DNA from: Anaerolineae bacterium | GTDB lineage: Bacteria; Chloroflexota; Anaerolineae; Epilineales; JAHCIE01 | DNA length: 57,124 nucleotides | NCBI GenBank assembly: GCA_026129165.1 | Contig: JAHCIP010000004.1 | Coordinates: forward strand, 1-57,124 | Direction of reading: 5' to 3' | Shown here: positions 18,773-26,242 of the stretch, piece after piece | Numbering within the stretch: the stretch's first letter is position 1 | Layout of the letters: every line of letters starts with the position of its first letter | Translations under genes and position numbers: made by a program | The notes under the pieces: generated by a model | Told to the model about the DNA's origin: nothing | The model's input: the letters and a program-made list of their open reading frames with translations, nothing else | Database searches by the model: none

Positions 18773-21325
18773 ATGATAGCTCGTCGTGTGATGTGGGGAG
18801 GGCTGTTGGTGGGGGCGCTCGTACTCGCCCTCCTCGGACAGTTTATTCTCCTGGCGCGGTCCGCCCAGTGGGTGGTCGGCCTGGCCGTCTACCTGGCCGC
18901 GTTGGCCTTCCTGTGGTTCGGCCTGCGCGAGATGGAAGGGGAGCTGCCCTGGCTCCGTCCAGGCCGCGAGGAAGATAGGCGCATCCCGGATACGGGGCAA
19001 CTCGAGACGGGGCAACCGCAGGGGGTCGCCCCTACCCCTGGCCTCGACATGGAGCAACCACAGGGAGTTGCCCCTACGCTGGCGTCGGTCCAGCCCTCGC
19101 CCCTTGAACTGGGGACCGATCTGGACGAGGGGGACGAAGCCGGGCTTGCCAGGGCTGCCGCCGACGTTACCACATCCCAACCCCTGCAGGCAACTGTGGC
19201 CGCCGAGGGTGAGGCTGCGCCAGCGGTCGAGGTTCCCGCTGCGCCGGAGCGGCCACTCCGGCCGCTCTGGAATGCCGATCTGGTGGGCATGTGGGGTAGC
19301 GCAGCCCTGCCAGACGTGCGGCTCAGGCCCCTAGAGCGCGTCGGTGAGTTGGGTCTCTGGCTGCTCACCGTCGCCTGCGCCTTCTACGGCCAGTACCTCA
19401 TGGTCAGTCAACCCGGCCAGATCAACCAGGGCCTCCTGCTCATGGGCGGGGCGGCGCTGGCATTCCTGGGCCTGGCGCTGCGTCACGAACTCGCCGGCCG
19501 GCCGGCCGTGCGATGGGCCAGCCTGTGGCCCTGGTCGGGTCTTCGGCTTCACCTGGAGCGACTGGCGACCCTTCCGACCCTCATCCGTTCGCATTGGTGG
19601 CGGTTCGGACTGATCTTGGTGGGCATAGGCGTCGCGGTGTTCAACTATGGCCTGCTGTGGTCTAAAAACGCGGCGACTCCCTACACCGACGCCGTCATCC
19701 TGTGGCTGGTGAGCATCGCGTGTCTCGTAGCGGCCTGCGCCACACGGCCGCTGCCCAATCCCGTCGCGGTCATCGCGCGCCATCGCCGCGAGGCCCTGCT
19801 CGTCCTGGCGCTGACCGTGGTCGCGGCAGCGCTGCGCCTGGCCTATCTGGGCGCTATCCCCGATATTATCAGTGGCGACGAGGGGCGCATGGGCCAGATG
19901 ACGCTCAGCGTCGTGAATGGCACGCTCAAGGACCCGTTCGCCACGACGTTCGGGCACAGCACGTTGTATATCTTCGTGCGCGCCCTGGCCGTCGAGTGGC
20001 TTGGCGTCAATACACTCAGTCTGCGTCTCGTCGAGGCTATCTTTGGCATCCTCGCCATCCCGATGACCTATGTGTTGGCGCGGCGTATGTTCAATACCTC
20101 GGTCGCCCTGTTCGCGGCGGCTCTGTTGACCGTCTCCCACTTCCACCTCCATTTCAGCCGCGTCAGTGTCAACGGCGGTATCCTGGACGCCTTCTTTACC
20201 GCGCTGGCGGTGTTCCTGTTCTACAGCGGCCTACGCTCGCGGCGCCCGCTCGACTTCGCGCTGTCGGGCATGGTGGTCGGCGTCCACCTGTTCATGTACA
20301 TGGGCGGTCGGTTGACCATCCTGTTCTTGCTGGCGACGATAGTGGCCCTGCTGGTGGTCAACCCGCGCCTGGTCGCGGCGAACTTGAGCGGGCTGGCCGC
20401 CTTTGGCCTGGTCTACGCCGTGACCGCGTTGCCCATGCTGGTGTGGGCGATGCAGCAGCCGGGGGAGTTTGGCGGGCGGTTTGTCACAATGGGCATTCTG
20501 CAGAACGGCTGGCTGGCGAACGAGATGCGCGCCACGGGGCGGAGCCAGTGGGAGGTGCTCCTCCAACAGTTTCGCGTGTCGATGCTCGCGTTTAACGTCT
20601 ATCCGGCCAGCGCCTTCTACCTGGCCTCCAAGCCGATGCTGGACCTGTGGACGGCGGTGCCCTTCGCGCTGGGGCTGGTCTACGCGCTCTGGCGCGCCTT
20701 TGACGAGCGTTTCCTGCTGCTCAATGCCTGGTTCTGGTCGGCGGTGATTGGCGGGCAGGTTCTCGTGCTCAACCCCGACATTTCCGCCTACCGCATTATG
20801 ATTGTGATGCCCGTCGTCGTGATTCTGGCTGCCGTTGCCTGGTTCAAGCTGGTAGACAGCGCGGCGCAGCTTCTCACGCGCAACCGTTACCTGTGGGGGA
20901 CGCTGACGATGGCGTTCATCGCCCTGGTGGCCTACGTCAACCTGAGCTATTACTGGGTGGACTTCGCGCCCAACTGCCGGTACGAGGACCGGGGCACGCG
21001 CGTTCCCTCGCTTATGGGCTCCTACCTGGGAACACTCGACCGTGACTACCGGGGCTATCTGTATGGCGAGCCGTGGCTGTTCTACGGCACCCACCCCTCG
21101 GTGGACTATCTGAGCGGTTCGCTTCCGGTGCAGAATGTACGCGGGGCGCAGGCGGCGAACGTGAACTTTGTGGATCGGACGCATAAGGCCGTGTTTATGT
21201 TTGTGCCAGAACAGGTTAAGGTGGCCTCGCCGACCGTGGAACAAACCTTCCCCGGCGGGCGCTGGGTGGAGATCAAAGATTGTGGGACGCCTGTCCTATA
21301 TGCCTATGAAGTGGCCCCACGCTAG
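18773..21325 (+). CDS. GT-C membrane glycosyltransferase carrying in-frame repeat insert
   Basis: 850 aa. Two N-terminal hydrophobic spans are followed by a soluble segment (about 65-165) that contains the translated tandem repeat QPQGVAPT twice (residues about 80-102). The GT-C core has SGDEGRMGQMTLSVVNG near 365-381, the DE catalytic pair of the PMT superfamily, then HSTLYIFVRALAVEWLG and ten or so spans. The C-terminal ~120 residues are external. It is the third GT-C gene in a row and 21 nt from the next gene. The repeat-bearing segment is probably not catalytic. Likely transfers a polyprenyl-linked sugar on the outer face. Confidence 0.85.
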   Translation: MIARRVMWGGLLVGALVLALLGQFILLARSAQWVVGLAVYLAALAFLWFGLREMEGELPWLRPGREEDRRIPDTGQLETGQPQGVAPTPGLDMEQPQGVAPTLASVQPSPLELGTDLDEGDEAGLARAAADVTTSQPLQATVAAEGEAAPAVEVPAAPERPLRPLWNADLVGMWGSAALPDVRLRPLERVGELGLWLLTVACAFYGQYLMVSQPGQINQGLLLMGGAALAFLGLALRHELAGRPAVRWASLWPWSGLRLHLERLATLPTLIRSHWWRFGLILVGIGVAVFNYGLLWSKNAATPYTDAVILWLVSIACLVAACATRPLPNPVAVIARHRREALLVLALTVVAAALRLAYLGAIPDIISGDEGRMGQMTLSVVNGTLKDPFATTFGHSTLYIFVRALAVEWLGVNTLSLRLVEAIFGILAIPMTYVLARRMFNTSVALFAAALLTVSHFHLHFSRVSVNGGILDAFFTALAVFLFYSGLRSRRPLDFALSGMVVGVHLFMYMGGRLTILFLLATIVALLVVNPRLVAANLSGLAAFGLVYAVTALPMLVWAMQQPGEFGGRFVTMGILQNGWLANEMRATGRSQWEVLLQQFRVSMLAFNVYPASAFYLASKPMLDLWTAVPFALGLVYALWRAFDERFLLLNAWFWSAVIGGQVLVLNPDISAYRIMIVMPVVVILAAVAWFKLVDSAAQLLTRNRYLWGTLTMAFIALVAYVNLSYYWVDFAPNCRYEDRGTRVPSLMGSYLGTLDRDYRGYLYGEPWLFYGTHPSVDYLSGSLPVQNVRGAQAANVNFVDRTHKAVFMFVPEQVKVASPTVEQTFPGGRWVEIKDCGTPVLYAYEVAPR
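18991..19077 (+). repeat. Tandem palindromic GGGGCAACC units inside a coding sequence
   Basis: Unit 1 at 19009-19033 (GGGGCAACC ... GGTCGCCCC) and unit 2 at 19051-19075 (GGAGCAACC ... AGTTGCCCC) lie exactly 42 nt apart; a half unit starts at 18994. Both are near-palindromes and are translated in the same frame as QPQGVAPT. The related palindrome at 39336-39364 is intergenic. Confidence 0.7.
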
Positions 21326-21346
21326 CGGGTTGGGGTGGGGGAGTGA

Positions 21347-22195
21347 ATGGTAAGACAAGCCCTGGCATTAGAGGAAACTGTCTGCCCGTTGTGTCGAAGC
21401 GCTGACTATAGGGTGGCGTATCGCTTTGACCCTTATGCAGTCGCCCGCTGCGGCGTGTGCGGTTTCTATTACCTGTCGCCGCGCCTGGCCGAGGCGGCGA
21501 TGCTCGATATCTACCGTGAGGATGACTACTTCGAGGGGACCGAGAACGGCTATACCAGCTATGTCGAGCAGGAGAAGGCGCTGCGGGCTACCTTCCGCCG
21601 TTTTCTCGACAACCTGCGTCGGCGCGGCCTTAGCGGCGGCTCGCTCCTGGAAGTTGGCTGCGGCTACGGCTATCTACTGGACGAGGCGCGGCGCGATTTC
21701 AGCCCGCGCGTTGGCACGGATTTCTCAGCCCAGGCCGTCGCCGAGGCGCGGCGCGTGGCCGACCGCGTCTACCAGGGCGGTCTGGAACAACTCCCGCCCG
21801 ACGAGACGTATGACTGTATCGTCGCCATCAACGTTATCGAGCATATCTACGACCCGCTGCCATTTGTCGAGAGCCTGGTCGCCCATCTGGCTCCAGGGGG
21901 GCGCGTCGTCATCGCCACGCCCCACATGGGCAGCTTCTGGCGGCGGTTGATGGGGCGGCGCTGGGCGTCTTTCAAGCTGCCGGAGCATGTTCTCTACTTT
22001 GATAGTCCCGCGTTGGCGCGGCTGATGCAGGCGGCGGGACTGGCCCGCGTTCAACCGCTGCCCTACCCGCACGCCTTCCCGCTAGCCCTGGTCGCGGCCA
22101 AGCTGAACCTCACCCTGATGGGGCCGTTCGGTCGGGCGAACTGCTGGCTGCCTCAGACGATGGTGGCGATGTATGGATTTAAACGTGATGGCTAG
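21347..22195 (+). CDS. Class I SAM methyltransferase with N-terminal zinc ribbon
   Basis: 282 aa. Four cysteines (C13, C16, C35, C38; CPLC and CGVC) form a zinc-ribbon-like N-terminal module, known in C-methyltransferase-like proteins of sugar clusters. SAM motif I is LLEVGCGYGYLL near 99-110; later motifs are GLEQLPPDETYDCIVAINVI and IEHIYDPLPFV. The C-terminal part (MGRRWASFKLPEHVLYF) is typical of Methyltransf_23 proteins. Its end overlaps the next glycosyltransferase gene, so the two are co-translated. Likely modifies a sugar or lipid intermediate of the cluster; acceptor unknown. Confidence 0.88.
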   Translation: MVRQALALEETVCPLCRSADYRVAYRFDPYAVARCGVCGFYYLSPRLAEAAMLDIYREDDYFEGTENGYTSYVEQEKALRATFRRFLDNLRRRGLSGGSLLEVGCGYGYLLDEARRDFSPRVGTDFSAQAVAEARRVADRVYQGGLEQLPPDETYDCIVAINVIEHIYDPLPFVESLVAHLAPGGRVVIATPHMGSFWRRLMGRRWASFKLPEHVLYFDSPALARLMQAAGLARVQPLPYPHAFPLALVAAKLNLTLMGPFGRANCWLPQTMVAMYGFKRDG

Positions 22196-23213
22196 TCCGT
22201 CTGAGCCCCCGACGCTCTCGATTGTGATTCCGGTCTATAGCGAGGGGCCGAACCTGGACCGCCTGCTGGCAGAGTTGGAGCGCCAACTAGTTGCCATCGG
22301 CGAGAGCTACGAGTTGGTGTTTGTGGACGATGGCTCGACTGACGATACGTGGCAGGTCTTGACGGCCGCCCGCCCGCGGTACCCTCACCTGCGCGCCCTC
22401 CGCCTGAGCCGCAACTTCGGTAAGGAGGCGGCCCTGTGCGCCGGGTTAGAGGCGGCGCGGGGGCAGGCGATCATCGTCATGGACGCCGATCTGCAACACC
22501 CGCCGCACATGTTGCCCCAGATGGTCCACCTGTGGCGGTCGGGCGACGCTGACGTGGTCGAAGCGGTCAAGGAGAGCCGGGGTCGCGAGTCGCTGACGAA
22601 CAAGGTCGGGGCGCGCGTGTTCTACACGCTCATCAGCCGGCTGTCGGGCTACAACCTGGAAGGCGCCTCCGACTTCAAACTGCTCGACCGCCGGGTGGTG
22701 GATGCCTGGCAGCGCCTGGGGGAACGGGATGTCTTCTTTCGCGGCATGACGGCGTGGCTGGGCTTCCGCCATGCCCACTTGTCGTTTGTTGTACCGGAAC
22801 GCGTTGGGGGCCGTTCACGCTGGTCCATTATTCGACTCATCACCCTGGCCGTCAATGCCATCACCTCCTTCTCATCCAAGCCGCTGCATCTCATTACAGC
22901 CGTCGGGTTAGTCTTTATGGTGTTAGCCGCGCTTCTGGGCGCGCAGACCCTGTACCTGAAACTGGCTGGCGAGGCCGTCAGCGGTTTCGCCACCGTCATT
23001 CTGCTCCAGTTGATCATTGGCAGCCTGCTGATGATCAGCCTGGGGGTGATTGGGCTGTACCTGGCCCGTATCTATGAAGAGGTCAAGGGCCGTCCCCGCT
23101 ACATCATTGCCCAGACCCTCGCCACCCCTGAGGCGGACGGGCCGGCGCCCCTGGAAGCCCGTGAAGGCTGGGCCGACCTCGCGCCTTCTACTCGTCATAA
23201 GGCTAGAGCCTAA
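22188..23213 (+). CDS. GT2 polyprenyl-phosphate sugar transferase with two C-terminal membrane spans (ArnC/GtrB-like)
   Basis: About 341 aa from ATG 22188 (8-nt overlap with the upstream gene); ATG 22173 is possible but overlaps by 23 nt. GT-A motifs are LSIVIPVYSEGPNLDRLLAE near 10-29, VDDGSTDDT near 46 and DADLQHPP near 98. A second conserved stretch is GASDFKLLDRRVV. Two hydrophobic segments near 228-290 (LITAVGLVFMVLAALLGA; LLQLIIGSLLMISLGVIG) are followed by RIYEEVKGRPRYI, the hallmark of GtrB/ArnC-like proteins. These load a sugar from a nucleotide donor onto undecaprenyl phosphate at the inner face, producing the donor used by GT-C enzymes, which fits the neighbours. Confidence 0.92.
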   Translation: MASPSEPPTLSIVIPVYSEGPNLDRLLAELERQLVAIGESYELVFVDDGSTDDTWQVLTAARPRYPHLRALRLSRNFGKEAALCAGLEAARGQAIIVMDADLQHPPHMLPQMVHLWRSGDADVVEAVKESRGRESLTNKVGARVFYTLISRLSGYNLEGASDFKLLDRRVVDAWQRLGERDVFFRGMTAWLGFRHAHLSFVVPERVGGRSRWSIIRLITLAVNAITSFSSKPLHLITAVGLVFMVLAALLGAQTLYLKLAGEAVSGFATVILLQLIIGSLLMISLGVIGLYLARIYEEVKGRPRYIIAQTLATPEADGPAPLEAREGWADLAPSTRHKARA

Positions 23214-23217
23214 GACT

Positions 23218-23934
23218 ATGGAGCGTGCCATTCCCACCGCTGTGGTCCTCCCTACCTACAATGAAGCCGATAACCTGACAGCGCTGGTCCAGGCGTTGCT
23301 GGCTCTACCCAACGACCTGACGGTGATTGTCGTGGACGACAACTCGCCTGACGGCACAGGCGAGTTGGCCGACCACCTGGCGCGGCAGACCGGGCGGGTG
23401 CTGGTGCGGCATCGGCCGGGCAAGCTGGGACTGGGCACGGCCTACGTCGAAGGCTTTCGGACCGCGCTGGCCCACGGCGCGCAGCGTATCGTGACGATGG
23501 ACGCCGACTTCTCCCACCACCCCCGCTATCTGCCCAACGTCATCGCGCTCACTGAGGAGGCCGCACTCGGTATCGGCTCGCGGTATGTGCGAGGCGGCGC
23601 AACGCTCAACTGGGGGCTCCACCGTCAACTGCTGAGCGCATTGGCCAATACCCTGGCGCGGGCGGCGCTGCGGCTGCCATCCCATGACTGCACCGCCGGT
23701 TTCCGCTGCTATCGGCGCGAGGTTCTGGAGGCCGTCAATTTAGACTCTATACGCTCTAACGGCTACTCCTTCCTCATCGAGATGCTCTATCAGGTAACGC
23801 GCCACGGCTTCCGCGTGGCTGAGACACCCATCCTGTTTGAGGACCGGCGCTTCGGCCAGTCCAAGATTTCTGAGCAAGAGATCATGCGCGCTGCCATGAC
23901 AGTAGTGCGTTTGTCAACCGCACGGCATCGATAA
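23218..23934 (+). CDS. Polyprenol-phosphate mannosyltransferase (DPM1-like, GT2)
   Basis: 238 aa from ATG 23218, only 4 nt after the previous stop. The open frame extends upstream but that part is antisense-like and overlaps the neighbour. Motifs: AVVLPTYNEADNLTALVQAL near 8, VVDDNSPDGTGELA near 39, TMDADFSHHP near 93, GSRYVRGG and HDCTAGFRCYRREVLEAV near 157. Length and motifs match the short soluble DPM1 type, without membrane spans. It would make polyprenyl-phosphate mannose or a similar donor. The following GT-C proteins need such donors, so the pair of GT2 genes plausibly supplies two different lipid-linked sugars. Confidence 0.9.
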   Translation: MERAIPTAVVLPTYNEADNLTALVQALLALPNDLTVIVVDDNSPDGTGELADHLARQTGRVLVRHRPGKLGLGTAYVEGFRTALAHGAQRIVTMDADFSHHPRYLPNVIALTEEAALGIGSRYVRGGATLNWGLHRQLLSALANTLARAALRLPSHDCTAGFRCYRREVLEAVNLDSIRSNGYSFLIEMLYQVTRHGFRVAETPILFEDRRFGQSKISEQEIMRAAMTVVRLSTARHR

Positions 23935-23962
23935 CGGTGATCGACTGAAGGGGACTGTGATA

Positions 23963-26071
23963 ATGATCAACGAGCAACCAGAGCAGCGTCCGCCTGAGTG
24001 GATGCCCGTACCTCGTTACTTCCCGCTATCCAAGTTGGCTGCTGTGACTGATTGGCTCTCTGTTCCGATTCTAGCAGAATGGATGACCATTCTTCTCGCT
24101 GCCCTCTTGTACGGGGGACGAGCACTTCTCAATCTTGATTCACGCATCCTACAGTTATCAGGTGAACACCCAGAAAGCGCAACTCTTCCTCTTCTCGCAG
24201 AAATTGGCCTCAAGCGCTATGGTGAAATACCGCTTTGGAACCCCTATATGACCACCGGGTTTCCCCACGCGGGTGATTTAATCAATCACTTTTGGCATCC
24301 CATTTCCACCCTTCCCATTTTGATTTGGGGAGGTATTAACGGGATGAAAATCTCTATCTTTATCGCCTTCATTGTCGCGGGGATGGGGCAGTGGGTTCTA
24401 GGGCGCCTGTTTGGGTTGCGAGGGATGTTCAGACTCTGGTCAAGCCTGATGTTCCTACTATGCGGCGGACTAGCGATGCTATGGCGTTTGGGGTGGTATG
24501 AACTGCTTCTCGGCGTCGCCTGGTTCCCTTGGTCCTTTGCTGCTCTATGGTGGGCGCTCCAGCGCCGGGATAGGACTTCTCTTGTCTTGGCCGCCATCCC
24601 TGTCGTTATGGTATTGTCCACGGGCGGTGGGTATTATCCTTTTTATCTGGGGGGGAGTTTGATTGTGTTGACTCTCACCGCGCTCGTGATGGGGGCAGGG
24701 GGGGGGCGAGGGCAAATCTTAATTCGCGCTGGGGTGGTTGCTTTGTTGTCGACCGGAGTTTTGGCGGTCATGATGGCGCCAATGCTAGATGTATTGCGGT
24801 TAGCGACAAGGCTTGTGGGTATGGACACAAATCAGGAAGGCTCGCAGCCTATCGCCTATGCGCTGGTTAACTATATCGTCTCCAAGCCTGAGTGGTACAG
24901 TAGTTCGATCCTCGGACAGAAGGGAGGCTGGAACTGGTTTTACATTGGCGCTATCCCCATCGGAGCGCTAGGTTTAGCGCCGCTCGCCCTTCGTGTCAAG
25001 CGCTATCGTACTGCGATCATCGTGCTGGGTGTACTAAGCATCATCCTGTTAGCGTGGTCAGGCAATCGCTACACACCGATGCGGCTTATTTATGACTGGA
25101 TACCGACCCTGTACTACCTGCGTTTTCCAAATCGGTTGCTGATTCTCGCCACTAGTCCCTTGCTCATCGTGGCGGGGTTGGGACTACAGTATGTGACTGA
25201 AAGATGGCAGCGCCAAGTTCGGGGGGTTGTCGTGGGGGTGTCGCGCTGGGTCGAGGAGCCGCGGCCCATCCGGCTGCTGCCTCTCAGCTGGCTAGTCCAG
25301 GGGATGATGGGGCTTGTCCTGGTTTATACCGTGTGGGACGTTTACTCTGTGAATCGCCCCCTTGCATTTTTGCCAGAAGCCCTCGATCCACGCTCCTTTG
25401 CGGCGATGAAATGGCTCAAAAGCAACGACCCCGGTCTGTACTATATTGACGTGGGCGGCGCTGTGCCTGGCTTCCCGTGGCTGCCAGCTATCTACGACGC
25501 GGAAATGCCTATGATCAATTTCGTATATGGTCGGCTCCTACGTGAGCGTGACCGGCAAATGCAGCCTGGCTCTCCGTTCACGGCGCGAGCCAAATACATG
25601 TTTGTCGTCAATGGTCAACCCAAGCCAGTTGGAGGGGAAAAGCTGACGGATTTCGACGGCATCGAACTCTGGCGCATTCCCGACGTTCTGCCCTATGCCT
25701 TCACGGTGGCGACCAGCCTGGTTGAGACAAATGCGCACCTCAAGAGGAGCGATGTCACAGAGATGAAGGCGCGTATTGACGGCCCCAACCGCGTCATAGT
25801 GGAAGGTACAATGACATCTGACAGCCACCTGGTTGTCCTGATGAATGACTATCCAGGCTGGAAACTTCGGATTGACAATACCCCAGCTGCCTTGGCGTCC
25901 GTGAATGGCTACCTGGGCGCTGTCGCCCCAAGCGGCTCTCATGTTTTTGTCTTTGAGTTCCATCCGGCGAGTCATGACATTGGGTTGGCAATTAGCTTGT
26001 TGACGTTAGTCGTGATGGTTGGCCTGGTGTTGCTGGATAGAGTTCCGCGCTTTAGGCGCGAGCAGGCCTGA
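23963..26071 (+). CDS. YfhO-like integral membrane protein (GT-C type), lower GC
   Basis: 702 aa from ATG 23963, chosen because AAGGGGA at 23948-23954 lies 8 nt upstream; GTG 23957 would be too close. The loop after the first span has LNLDSRILQLSGEHPES and PLWNPYMTTGFPHAGD, the NP-x-x-x-x-G-x-P pattern of YfhO-like proteins. About eleven further hydrophobic segments follow, then an external C-terminal domain (from about 480) and a last span near the end. Codon choice is clearly more AT-rich than in all neighbours (roughly half AT by eye), suggesting recent transfer. YfhO proteins are linked to glycosylation of cell-wall polymers in Firmicutes; here the role is inferred from the neighbourhood. 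Confidence 0.78.
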   Translation: MINEQPEQRPPEWMPVPRYFPLSKLAAVTDWLSVPILAEWMTILLAALLYGGRALLNLDSRILQLSGEHPESATLPLLAEIGLKRYGEIPLWNPYMTTGFPHAGDLINHFWHPISTLPILIWGGINGMKISIFIAFIVAGMGQWVLGRLFGLRGMFRLWSSLMFLLCGGLAMLWRLGWYELLLGVAWFPWSFAALWWALQRRDRTSLVLAAIPVVMVLSTGGGYYPFYLGGSLIVLTLTALVMGAGGGRGQILIRAGVVALLSTGVLAVMMAPMLDVLRLATRLVGMDTNQEGSQPIAYALVNYIVSKPEWYSSSILGQKGGWNWFYIGAIPIGALGLAPLALRVKRYRTAIIVLGVLSIILLAWSGNRYTPMRLIYDWIPTLYYLRFPNRLLILATSPLLIVAGLGLQYVTERWQRQVRGVVVGVSRWVEEPRPIRLLPLSWLVQGMMGLVLVYTVWDVYSVNRPLAFLPEALDPRSFAAMKWLKSNDPGLYYIDVGGAVPGFPWLPAIYDAEMPMINFVYGRLLRERDRQMQPGSPFTARAKYMFVVNGQPKPVGGEKLTDFDGIELWRIPDVLPYAFTVATSLVETNAHLKRSDVTEMKARIDGPNRVIVEGTMTSDSHLVVLMNDYPGWKLRIDNTPAALASVNGYLGAVAPSGSHVFVFEFHPASHDIGLAISLLTLVVMVGLVLLDRVPRFRREQA

Positions 26072-26106
26072 CTACTCATATTCTGAAGGCAAGCGCGTTG
26101 GCGGGG

Positions 26107-26140
26107 AAGATGGCCGCGAGATTTGGTACGCGGCCATCTT
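26107..26140. terminator. Strong hairpin after the YfhO-like gene
   Basis: AAGATGGCCGCG (26107-26118) and CGCGGCCATCTT (26129-26140) form a perfect 12-bp stem with a 10-nt loop. It lies 36 nt after the stop. A clean T-run is missing (GTGCGTAAAATT follows), so it is a possible terminator or mRNA-stabilising hairpin. The next gene is 102 nt further and may have its own weak promoter (TTGTCG at 26187). Confidence 0.5.
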
Positions 26141-26242
26141 GTGCGTAAAATTCCCCTGTTATCGGGACAGGTAGTGAATAGAATTCTTGTCGAGCGCGTT
26201 ACCATAGAGGATAGGATGCGGTAGGTGGGTTAGGAGGTTAGT

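Noticed and set aside
23050..23217. A longer start for the DPM1-like gene.
   Set aside because: That stretch overlaps the end of the GT2 gene in another frame and does not match the family; ATG 23218 begins the conserved domain.
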